18,644 nt of DNA from Lachnoclostridium sp. UBA6475 (GTDB lineage Bacteria > Bacillota > Clostridia > Lachnospirales > Lachnospiraceae): positions 1-18,644 of the forward strand of contig DJNB01000157.1 of assembly GCA_002435545.1 (NCBI GenBank), written 5' to 3'. How positions within the stretch are numbered: position 1 is the stretch's first letter; every line of letters begins with the position of its first letter. A program made the translations under genes and the position numbers. Of the stretch, positions 11,301-16,388 are shown piece after piece. The notes below the pieces were generated by a model. The model had not been told where the DNA came from. It saw nothing but the letters and a program-made list of their open reading frames with translations, and did not search any database.

Positions 11301-13970
11301 CTCAATGAAGAGTTTAAACCATATCGTAGAAATTATACGGTAGATGTTCCATACGGATATCCGGAAGAGAAGCTTCCGGAAGTATATGCAACCGGTGGAA
11401 AAGATGTGAAAATTGAAAAATTCTGGGATGGCGATGTATTGTCGATCCGAGTTACAAAAGGCGATATGGAGAATGTATACACACTTACATTGAAGCGTAA
11501 AAAATGTACTTGTGCGATCGAACTCCGTGCGGATGGTGAGTATGTCGATGTACCGAGAACCGGAGCGAAACCGGAGAGACAGTTTGACGTACAGACCGAT
11601 GTGACTTTGTGTGAAGTGCATAAGACACATACCCAGGACAATGTAAAACTTTCCTATAAGATTGTAGATCAGAAATATGCAGGGGAAGAGACGACAACTG
11701 TAGAAACATCGACGGCGGAATCGGCTTCTGTTGAAAGTCCGGTTGCGGAGATTCAGGGAGATAAGATTGTATTTTCCCGTATTCCGGAAGGCGAGCGTCC
11801 GATGAATGTGCGCGTCAAAGTGACGGCTAAGACGGATTCCTGCGAAGAATCCAAGATCATTACGTACACGGTTCGTAATGAATATGACGTTGCCCTGCTT
11901 GTGGAAACAGGAGGAAAAGTACAGTGTGGTGAAGACTGCCTGATCGCTCAGAGTGAATCTTCCTCCGCGGAGACAACCAGCATTGAAGTTTCGCCGGAAA
12001 ATCCATATCACTATGATGCCAACACCGGTTTTGACCTGGAGCTGCTGGCAACAGAGAGAGAAGGATATGCCTTTACCGGCTGGTACGATTCGCAGAATCA
12101 GCTTGTTTCGAAAGATAAGAAGTTCCTGTACACAGTAGGAAAAGATGAAGTCCTTCGTGCATGCTTTAAGGATGTTGTGGATCCGACCGGATCCATCACC
12201 TTGACCGATGTGAATGGAACGCAAAATGAAATTGATACCGAGGAAGGAAAGATCTTAGTATCTTCCGATGGTTTCTTGATGGAGATCAAGGGAGAGGATA
12301 AACCTTCCAGAGTGAAATCCATTTCATACCAGATTGTAAAAGAAGGTGAAAAACTGGATAAAGACGGAGATTGGATCACGTATGACGGTACTCCGGTAAC
12401 GTTGAGTGAGGAAATGAATTTTGTGGTTTATGCAAAGATTGTAGATTTGTATGATAATACCACGATCGTTTCGTCAGAGCAGGCGATGATTCAAAAATCA
12501 GCTGCGACGATCCATCTGGCTCCAAACTTTAAAGAAGGTGAATTTACCAATAAAAAGGATGCTGCCATCGTGGCAACGGTACAGCGCGGTACAGCACCTT
12601 TGAAAGAAGTCCGGTATGAGGTAGACGGAAAAGTAACAACGATGACAGAGACATCATTGTTTGAAAATGCATTTGGAATTGACAATCTTCCGGATGGTGT
12701 TTACGACGTTATCGTTTATGCAAAGGATATTTTGGGAAATGAAATTTCCGAAAAAGTCTCTGTTAAGAAAGATACACAGGATCCTGTTCTTACCATTACA
12801 GGAATTCCGACAAAAGCGGTTGAAAAAGCGACGCTTACAATTGAAACGGACGGAGGACTTTCCGGAGTAAAAGAAGTTCGTGTCAATGGTAAGCCATACA
12901 GTGAAAAAACGTATGTGGTAAGCGAAAACGGAACGTATGAATTTGAACTTGAAAATAATGCAGGAAGCATTGTTAAGAAGGAAGTTTCCATTCAATGTAT
13001 TGTGAAACCGACTCCGGTTCCATCACCACTACCAACAGCAACGCCGACCGCGGCTCCGACTGCGACGCCAACAGCAGTACCAACCGTAACACCGACAGCA
13101 GTACCGACGGCGGCGCCGACTACGGTACCAACCGCGAAACCAACGGCTGTACCGACGGCGACACCGACTACGGTGCCAACCGCGAAACCAACGGCGGCAC
13201 CGACGGTGACACCAACTGCCGTACCGACGCAGAAACCGGCAGAAACACCGACAGCAGGAACAACACCGGGTTCGGTTGTGACGGATACACCGACGGGACA
13301 GGAACCAAATACGAATGTTAAGAAGAGCACCAGGTTGCCAAGAACGACATTTGTACGACGCAAAAAAATTGGCAAGAAAGGCATCCGCATTACCTGGAAA
13401 GGTGTGCGTGGGGCACAATCGTACAATGTATACCGTTCGAAGAAAGCCGGTGGAAAATATAAACTTGTTGCTAACGTAAAACAAAGCTGTTATACGAGCA
13501 AGAGCAAAAAAGCACGTAAGTATTATTACAAAGTGGTAGCTGTTGCGAAGAATAAGAAAGATAACAGTCCGATGAGTGCTTATGCAATCTCTGTTAAGGT
13601 GGATAAAGCAGCTGCGGCGTCTGCATCACAGACATCACAGGATTCCGCTTCCACCGGAACCGGAACTCCGGCAAAGGCTGCCGTGTTCAAAGCAAAAGTG
13701 AGCAAGGTAAAAGCCAAAGCCAAAAAAGGAAGCATCCGCGTTTCCTGGAAGAAGCATAAGAAGGCAGACGGTTATATCATATACCGTGCAGAAAGTAAGT
13801 ATGGTGTATATGACGAATTTGCCGTTGTAACGAAGAAAAAGAAATCTTACCGGGATACCTATTCTGTAAAAGGAAGAAAATTCTATTACAAGATACGTCC
13901 ATTTAAGAAGAAAGGGGCAGATAGAGTCTTAGGTAAAATTTCTACAAAGGCAGTAGTAAAAGCAAAATAA
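2337..13970 (+). CDS. Giant secreted multidomain surface protein (about 3,877 aa)
   Basis: A signal peptide (residues 1-31, basic start, hydrophobic core, likely cleavage after SSYA) exports the protein. Segments in order, with rough residues: a Calx-beta-like fold split by an Ig-like insert (60-325); a clear Calx-beta (331-440, VDYKTVDGSAKAGEDY); a Lys/Glu-rich linker; a long unrecognised beta-rich region; an EF-hand-like loop DKDKDGQYTEAD (938-949); an amphipathic Gly/Val/Tyr strand region (1277-1435); a propeller-like region (about 1535-2118); two CARDB-like domains (2122-2330); Ig-like domains (about 2660-2870); a cadherin-like beta-sandwich (2968-3060, ending VYTLTLKRK); an InlB/Flg_new-like piece (about 3225-3282, YAFTGWYDSQNQLV); more Ig-like domains to 3555; a PTxx linker (3558-3660); and two Lys-rich fibronectin-like domains (3665-3877). 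There is no LPXTG, SLH or catalytic motif. Domain names rest on motif reading alone. An adhesin or surface-scaffold role is inferred. The reading frame is intact throughout. The alternative start is 2331. Confidence 0.93.
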   Translation: MKHLKHLRKRLLAVFLAGVMIVTSVGTSSYAYEAEKKGNLSVPGNDGKTVEEEESWEEKFPNGTFAFKNDSVTIEEGKNAEEKKITIYRLGGTKGKATAKVAIAPAVAALDEEEKELTYANAASNKDYTVKVENPIGSDGTIGKEQISSSYDVAADKEDDKVTLSLKGVKGEYIRYFWHVKKDGAWEAAADGEKETLTVSSKEFDENEYICVVEADYKLSLSKATGEESSQKLWINVNSRHITNEEAYAKGSYTEVTLDKEMPFKTSFLQVDFEDGEWVKDIIVKAIDDEEHEAEELASFTIYEVEGAAFTESANRLSMCIRDDEEKLESTMGFALSEVRVDKSTGKAKIKLTRTGATQYVSSVDYKTVDGSAKAGEDYAKAASTASFSGGIESTEIEIDLLNDNKKSEEDKYFTIELSNAKGGSIKEDAQKIRVNLFNTDTADKDNLATASKSKEAKDASARVKESDKAITENDSKEVKAKAVKNGDKEVSYEKADKGEMSAQAAGDYSYSISTAKLKSSWKKTCLLGDDTYPVRDINGNTKSSSGDILNDKYRTNTYVKIDDMQNMFSTMAGSFWAKTSYSLFWAREYYSGLVVGIGDYNFASQKTEYTVDSGDGHMKNRLNSELQKAAYGIFSRFGNGDETKSFSVNIDNIADAKDNNYLVFKSAVSKRGDTVRGRETRVSDFSVAMRRRWLEKKTTLNISTGDSADKTRMDRCSDGNVQAVKDGLKPTITVEKGGFYADGQFYFGTELKVKESEKLGVYKLDKVTLKEGSRNITVNDNVSGGSATVKYSDNGRRMSATADYTLNCEYNRYQSLLINCDSSMTEKDDEAAKQKKLENIKKNIKVNGSSVTFETDTKTYEHKLAKIKNYNKINFGLNDGTKILYANKVYEGNADIPIADEDIVSNTITFSVYTPDSVSVVRDPKITAEKMVSIYEDKDKDGQYTEADGIEPLKILRAGEPYQITDFGENVVIKVDYAVTPASLNVPPGAKGDETFQVVPGFVTTQTSEEQKKNMTEEEKSYRDIKSKDGKVKMYGAVSSGTVSFLSGYDASPAVMNTTTNKYEWTPNWKGNLRNDYKNPTKIKVYETKMPNGFVAAKTEDQINGYLGCLHGNETYYITSRVTTGGEEKITSTKRGGFYTVPEPAAQAFESQDTSPAEAPADDKGTTANQPSIANTSPGIDLPGLNIGAGFGSFMIDDDEIGFSVGTPIFGASKEGSSETEKDVMGASGLKEMKEAMSSPSDNIFKQLKKQAGKSDGQGNNGSPASASPMKDKASIDFAVNMSFVWKYSKLTGKYEFSSAMIALAIEGSIRLQYRFQTCPIFYVYVQVGMGLEAQTGIELEKKEVKNSDGTTTIQNDVSFAGLKLNPKLYVEAGAGVGVDLAKLEIYVKVSVSFAFTINKDTQVDEFITSAAVGFRVVFLFFSYEMDVVGCKAGFDREREEENKDPWFFSWQVAGREMGGTEEKVDSDVAGATVTVSKPQNYFRLQNINSSDDNAAQDDMSAQAYDSGIDEFQVSGYGNNASAVELGSGFNSASDYKLLTVGDTNYVLYTISRPGKNHIVNGTQLVLSKLSTTSTGVGGEEGTEAMGLVNPVDETSEQKYIVVDIKNGKVESTGDLDFDAVVEGSKIKVTWTSYNEEAEKSIPEEWTADEQLKAASKLMDVKTAEFDTADTASSTGFTNAVVLREGYANGTTTGYSFLPSGSTSDVHIFADTEAYTEDELAERKKTYQEKYDKDAEGNDADGESGTGDPYASANYQYALTTDYLYGKYSKLHYSVKQEDGTYQTYDLEPTDEWKAQGTRLEDVQITKGTGDEYFLSYTTEQKDTFDDEFVKIKKLYVQKAAIANQEVPGESGTGTVEKKGMKFDTPVLLKTLVDYDDSDDKDGVYVDGSLDEKVESPNFTNLKFLNGKLTDSDKKETFLMYSMNGITYVINEENLGNALNSTTKTITVNTLFKVDKDRGNSQAEATIGVDGDGNISAVYTQTVPNTVNNALYVTKYDPDVKTFGEAFMLAMNHMQVYEDSVSQQLTSEEAQAAFFDKDKGGGEDQFIFNSPQIALGKKTEENERGTLTILTKGTMTKLKKETMTFDGEDYTEYVPDDNVTATSGIYAITYGIGEQKIGEASITFDSNNFVTGAELNGSVSFRNTGDAAIRASKANPAYVTLKAAGKGGSESVTLAEWEVTDNILAGQQVQTDAIKCNALPSNIAGGYIYFEVQEDPEYSENRNILSTVNEEDGSGRIVVGEKAELSIDDVKITASDSLERQKVNGISCVLADVEMTVSNQGVKDADNVKFEVKRSDGKTDGSEDKYTSLEITSGDLIVSANVDADGKRTALLGNGDGNSVFDYLGYTDTSGTVSTGKKIEAGTTHTISGKMYVPLTAFDPQDSIGAANLQFTMKSGAEEYEKRNNTAYGKVVPATRFDCLEKVSLTVGNPVNITLSTQAAMDTTKRSNITLTEMKINKDGEAEVAENKLLQSAAYNVKTGYITVTAQKEGSGVLRIADTTTGSFKDITFDATLSGCNIRTDNPVFEFKDQTGGTKWQDKDIGSVKEGTVLPYNSDICIGGEGNTFTFTTYARSIDFYYEGDIEVSSNNSFGYVTKQYLDRSGETVAGEYFKRHTVDFKNTDLKKHTVTVKVISGTASFDRMVEYYADRDKGDTGRDVPDDKVNPVIILGKSLPTSGTKFQPGTVLEIPVYAYDDVMLNSVSIGGNGADTLVNNQFAKGTLKIRKNGAYHIIVEDSSGNIKQRTINIDNFEEEAEKIQEKTDNWPDVKLSLVDETGAEIKDYTTANAYIAYDIKADQKIKKVEIQKVDMGTTDAKPLGDGIEVTGEPTTLSAIYDSVNLSENGYYQMKVTDAADNTTTAILYVEYLTKGPNVYLYTADEVENQLFYCVGDEQNEIPLKEAAVYSGKVTASVENGTIQVTGETPLMRKQYDTQTMDSGTVPLDPSTSTKVFTIAAQDVTGKLTTHVYTDETCLNTLVVGSAEDLAYGVKLNEEFKPYRRNYTVDVPYGYPEEKLPEVYATGGKDVKIEKFWDGDVLSIRVTKGDMENVYTLTLKRKKCTCAIELRADGEYVDVPRTGAKPERQFDVQTDVTLCEVHKTHTQDNVKLSYKIVDQKYAGEETTTVETSTAESASVESPVAEIQGDKIVFSRIPEGERPMNVRVKVTAKTDSCEESKIITYTVRNEYDVALLVETGGKVQCGEDCLIAQSESSSAETTSIEVSPENPYHYDANTGFDLELLATEREGYAFTGWYDSQNQLVSKDKKFLYTVGKDEVLRACFKDVVDPTGSITLTDVNGTQNEIDTEEGKILVSSDGFLMEIKGEDKPSRVKSISYQIVKEGEKLDKDGDWITYDGTPVTLSEEMNFVVYAKIVDLYDNTTIVSSEQAMIQKSAATIHLAPNFKEGEFTNKKDAAIVATVQRGTAPLKEVRYEVDGKVTTMTETSLFENAFGIDNLPDGVYDVIVYAKDILGNEISEKVSVKKDTQDPVLTITGIPTKAVEKATLTIETDGGLSGVKEVRVNGKPYSEKTYVVSENGTYEFELENNAGSIVKKEVSIQCIVKPTPVPSPLPTATPTAAPTATPTAVPTVTPTAVPTAAPTTVPTAKPTAVPTATPTTVPTAKPTAAPTVTPTAVPTQKPAETPTAGTTPGSVVTDTPTGQEPNTNVKKSTRLPRTTFVRRKKIGKKGIRITWKGVRGAQSYNVYRSKKAGGKYKLVANVKQSCYTSKSKKARKYYYKVVAVAKNKKDNSPMSAYAISVKVDKAAAASASQTSQDSASTGTGTPAKAAVFKAKVSKVKAKAKKGSIRVSWKKHKKADGYIIYRAESKYGVYDEFAVVTKKKKSYRDTYSVKGRKFYYKIRPFKKKGADRVLGKISTKAVVKAK
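13101..13196 (+). repeat. Tandem 48-bp repeat in the Pro/Thr linker of the giant gene
   Basis: Two adjacent 48-base units (13101-13148 and 13149-13196) match at 44 of 48 positions by hand alignment. They encode the 16-residue pattern PTAAPTTVPTAKPTAV and a near copy. They sit inside a longer region (13008 to about 13315) with a 12-base (PTxx) period. Units are a multiple of three, so gain or loss would change linker length without breaking the frame. Confidence 0.85.
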
Positions 13971-13990
13971 TAGGAGAATGAGAGAATAAG

Positions 13991-14032
13991 AAAACCAGCA
14001 CTTTGGGTAAACTGCCGAAGTGCTGGTTTTTT
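13991..14032 (+). terminator. Rho-independent terminator between convergent genes
   Basis: AAAACCAGCACTT (13991-14003) pairs with AAGTGCTGGTTTT (14018-14030). Three further pairs inside the loop extend the stem to 16 bp, and T residues run to 14032. It lies 20 bases after the stop of the giant gene. The A-run before the stem means the minus strand also ends in GGTTTTCTT, so it can serve the protease gene as well, about 70 bases past that gene's stop codon. Confidence 0.9.
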
Positions 14033-14058
14033 AAATGGTGCGGATTTTTTAAATGGTG
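14027..14058. repeat. 14-bp direct repeat beside the terminator
   Basis: TTTTTTAAATGGTG occurs at 14027-14040 and again at 14045-14058 (18-base period). The first copy includes the T-tail of the terminator. This looks like a small local duplication. The rest of the gap between the two stop codons (13971-14096) shows nothing else recognisable. Confidence 0.7.
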
Positions 14059-14096
14059 TGCCCTGCGTATCCTGTGACATAACAGTGAAAACGTGG

Positions 14097-16196
14097 TTAT
14101 ATTTTTTTGTAAGGACCCGACCAGGTCTTTTTCCCGATCTTTTTCTGAGCACGGATGCTTATCCGGATATATTTGGTTTTCTTTAATGTGATCTTTGTCT
14201 TTTTCGTGTACAGCCATCGTGTCTCATTTTTTTTCTTATTTTTAATCCGGATCTGGTAGCAGGAAGCGATCTTTACCTTTTTCCAATTTATGGTAACATA
14301 GTTCTTCTTTTTCTTTTTGATCCGGCTTATTTTGATCCGAAGTGTTTTGGTATTAAAAGTTTCCGAAGTCTTTGGGGCAGGAGTGGAAACAGGGGCTGCA
14401 GCAGGCTCCGCCGAAGCCGGTGTGTGGGTCTTTGCGGGAGCGGAAGCTGTCGGTATCGGAGAAAGAGCCGGTGGCTTTTTCGTTGGCACGGCGGCGGTTG
14501 GCAGTGGGGAAGAAGCGGCTGGCTTCTTTGTCGGAGCCGGAGTTGCCGGTATCGGAGTCGCCGGTTTTTTGGTTGGAGCCGGCGTTACAGGAGTCTTCGT
14601 TGGAACCGCAGTCGCCGGTATCGGAGAAGGCGTCGCCGGTTTTTTCGTTGGAACTGCCGTCGGCTTCTGCGTCGGACGGAGCGTCGGTGCCCCGGAAGGC
14701 GTCGCAGGATTCTTTGTCGGAACTGCGGTTGCCGGTATCGGAGTCGTTGGTTTTTTGGTTGGAGCTGCCGCAGGAGTTGTTACAGGCGCTGTGGTTGGAA
14801 CCGCCGTCGGTTTCTGCGTCGGACGGAGCGTCGGTGCCGTTGACGGAGACACAGGGTCTTCAGACGGAGATACGGGTGCCCCGGTCGGAGATACGACAGG
14901 TGTCGTATCAGGAGTACTATCCGGTACACCAGATGGCTCCGGTGTGGAACTGAGTTCCGGGGAAGGGGCGGCCGGTGTCGTTGCCGGTGTCCCGGTCGGA
15001 GCAGCAGAGGCAGTTACATCCGATGTCTCGGCGTCAGCGTCTAAATTCAGATCTTCTATAATATGAAGCAGTGAATTTTTCAGGTTGAGCCGCGGCGTGA
15101 TGATGAGCAGTCCGGATTCGGTGGTGTAAGTGTATACGGAGTCACTCATATAGAGATATTTTTTGGTATCGGTAAGAAGAGCCTCGCGGCTGTCATAGGT
15201 TTTATTTGCCTCTAAAAATCCCATGATCACGGCGGCGCTTCCGGAAACCATCGGGGCAGCCATCGAAGTTCCGCTCTTAATCTCATAAGAATTGTAGCGG
15301 GAGGTAGAGTAGATCGATTCTCCCGGACAGATGATATCATAAGGAGCGGGAAGGCAGTCCGCATAATTGGAGAAAGAACAGATCTCATCCTGGGGATCAC
15401 TGGCCATCACACCGATGATATAAGGGTAGCCTGCCGGATACAGCACAGAATCCGAGGCAGCTTTGCCATCGTTGCCGGCGGCAGCGACGACCACGCAGCT
15501 TTTGGAAGCTTCCAAAAGTTCTGCGGCGAAAGTATCATTCTGTATATAACTTCCAAAAGATAAATTGAGCACATCCGCACCGTTCGCGACAGCATACTGT
15601 ACCGCTTTCGCAGCATTGGCAAAAGAAAAACCCTCTTTCCGGTTGCCGGCTTTAACGATCATGATCTTTGCCCGGTAGCCAACGCCGGAAGAACCGACCG
15701 TATTGTTTGGATTCATGCCGACAATGCCGCTTACGTGTGTGCCATGGCTTCCCGTGGCGTCGTCTTCCGGTGCCCCGTAACGCAGGGGCGCAGAAGGATC
15801 CTTCGGATTGGGAGTTGGGACGTCATTGATCAGGTCGATGCCATAGATGTCATCGATAAAACCATTGCCGTCGTCATCAACATTATCTTCTCCGTTTAAT
15901 TCGGCTTCGTTCGTCCAGAGAGAATCGGCAAGGTCTTCATGAGCCAGTTCGGCACCCGTGTCAATGATCGCGACAACCGTTTCTTTCATTGGATAGCCAC
16001 CCAGCGTAGCGGCCGTATCAGCCGCACCGATTTTTTCAAGATAATACGGCACAGCCACATTCGAGGTGGAAGCAGTCTCCTGTGTAGTAAGAGATTGTGC
16101 CGTGTTGGAACTTACCGTGTCCTGTGTGCTCCACACAAACATGGAAAAATATGGAAAACATAATAAACTGCATAGAACGCATAATAGTTTTTTCAT
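14097..16196 (-). CDS. Secreted subtilisin-family (S8) serine protease with Pro/Thr linker and Lys-rich C-terminus
   Basis: This is a 699-residue exported protease. A signal peptide (about 1-24, MKKLLCVLCSLLCF) is followed by a short stretch and the catalytic domain (about 50-375). The whole triad is present: Asp79 (AIIDTG), His151 (GSHGTHVSG) and Ser311 (SGTSMAAP), with the oxyanion Asn242 (AAAGNDG). An acidic DDDGNGFIDD loop (107-116) is a likely Ca2+ site. About 200 residues of Pro/Thr/Lys repeats (PTKKPATP type) lead to a C-terminal module of about 83 residues, roughly 32 of them Lys or Arg. Its fibronectin-like core (INWKKVKIASCYQIRI) matches the C-termini of the lectin and giant proteins. 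No I9-type propeptide fits in the roughly 30-residue gap after the signal peptide. The start at 16196 is chosen because GAAAGGGG (16205-16212) lies 8 bases upstream. The ATGs at 16202 (2 bases) and 16229 (upstream of the site) are less likely. It may process surface proteins; its substrate is unknown. Confidence 0.93.
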   Translation of the reverse strand: MKKLLCVLCSLLCFPYFSMFVWSTQDTVSSNTAQSLTTQETASTSNVAVPYYLEKIGAADTAATLGGYPMKETVVAIIDTGAELAHEDLADSLWTNEAELNGEDNVDDDGNGFIDDIYGIDLINDVPTPNPKDPSAPLRYGAPEDDATGSHGTHVSGIVGMNPNNTVGSSGVGYRAKIMIVKAGNRKEGFSFANAAKAVQYAVANGADVLNLSFGSYIQNDTFAAELLEASKSCVVVAAAGNDGKAASDSVLYPAGYPYIIGVMASDPQDEICSFSNYADCLPAPYDIICPGESIYSTSRYNSYEIKSGTSMAAPMVSGSAAVIMGFLEANKTYDSREALLTDTKKYLYMSDSVYTYTTESGLLIITPRLNLKNSLLHIIEDLNLDADAETSDVTASAAPTGTPATTPAAPSPELSSTPEPSGVPDSTPDTTPVVSPTGAPVSPSEDPVSPSTAPTLRPTQKPTAVPTTAPVTTPAAAPTKKPTTPIPATAVPTKNPATPSGAPTLRPTQKPTAVPTKKPATPSPIPATAVPTKTPVTPAPTKKPATPIPATPAPTKKPAASSPLPTAAVPTKKPPALSPIPTASAPAKTHTPASAEPAAAPVSTPAPKTSETFNTKTLRIKISRIKKKKKNYVTINWKKVKIASCYQIRIKNKKKNETRWLYTKKTKITLKKTKYIRISIRAQKKIGKKTWSGPYKKI
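14647..14838 (-). repeat. 45-bp direct repeats in the protease linker
   Basis: Positions 14647-14691 and 14794-14838 are direct repeats (43 of 45 identical by hand), 147 bases apart, which is 49 codons. On the coding strand they give GAPTLRPTQKPTAVPT in both copies. The sequence between them is also built of related PTKKPATP units, so the linker has grown by in-frame duplication. Confidence 0.85.
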
Positions 16197-16212
16197 CGTC
16201 ATATCCCCTTTC
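16194..16212 (-). promoter_or_regulatory. Ribosome binding site and start choice for the protease
   Basis: On the minus strand GAAAGGGG (16212-16205) precedes two in-frame ATGs: at 16202 with 2 bases of spacing and at 16196 with 8. The second gives MKK plus a hydrophobic core, so 16196 is preferred. The same too-close ATG two codons ahead of the likely one occurs at the giant gene (2331/2337). Confidence 0.7.
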
Positions 16213-16239
16213 ATAAAAAAGCATGGCATTTATACCTAT

Positions 16240-16268
16240 ATATTACCATATCTAAAAAGGTCTTACAA
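16240..16268 (-). promoter_or_regulatory. Predicted promoter of the S8 protease
   Basis: On the minus strand -35 TTGTAA (16268-16263), a 17-base spacer ending TGG, and -10 TAATAT (16245-16240) make an extended -10 promoter. The start would be near 16233, with a leader of about 37 bases. The -35 is embedded in TCTTGTAAGA, the same motif as in the divergent promoter. Confidence 0.55.
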
Positions 16269-16322
16269 GACACGTTAAAACACATTTTTTTCAAAAAATA
16301 CCGTAATATAGTGCTTGTAAGA
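16261..16322. promoter_or_regulatory. Paired inverted CTTGTAAGA motifs, candidate shared operator
   Basis: TCTTACAAG (16261-16269) and its exact reverse complement CTTGTAAGA (16314-16322) face each other across about 44 bases. Each covers the -35 box of one of the two divergent promoters. Each copy is also partly palindromic (CTT-GT-AAG). One regulator binding both would affect both genes. The regulator is unknown. Confidence 0.45.
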
Positions 16323-16343
16323 TGACAAATTCTGTGATAACAT
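16315..16343 (+). promoter_or_regulatory. Predicted promoter of the LacI-GGDEF gene
   Basis: -35 TTGTAA (16315-16320), a 17-base spacer and TGA plus TAACAT (16338-16343) give an extended -10 with a 4/6 hexamer. The start would be near 16350, with a leader of about 39 bases. The gene has GGAGG (16379-16383) 5 bases before its ATG. The geometry mirrors the divergent protease promoter. Confidence 0.45.
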
Positions 16344-16388
16344 CATAACTAAGAAAATTGTTAGTAAGGATTTGAAACGGAGGCAGCC

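Noticed and set aside
10854..12224. 456-codon open frame on the minus strand inside the giant gene (also 9876-10727, 283 codons)
   Set aside because: No ribosome site, no recognisable domain, and fully antisense to a clearly coding frame. The long openness follows from the codon pattern of the real gene.
13008..13315. CRISPR-like array in the giant gene
   Set aside because: The period of 12 and 48 bases is in frame and encodes PTxx repeats. There are no unique spacers.
13335..13349. LPRTT, a possible sortase motif in the giant protein
   Set aside because: It lies about 180 residues from the C-terminus, lacks Gly at position five, and is not followed by a hydrophobic segment.
14317..15066. 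Gly/Val-rich open frame on the plus strand resembling a glycine-rich repeat protein
   Set aside because: It is the complement of the protease's Pro/Thr linker. Pro codons read backwards give Gly. The same explains 12992-13426 on the minus strand opposite the giant gene's linker.
16157..16196. Lipoprotein signal in the protease (Cys residues in the signal peptide)
   Set aside because: VLC and SLLC do not match a lipobox, and the Cys residues lie inside the hydrophobic core.
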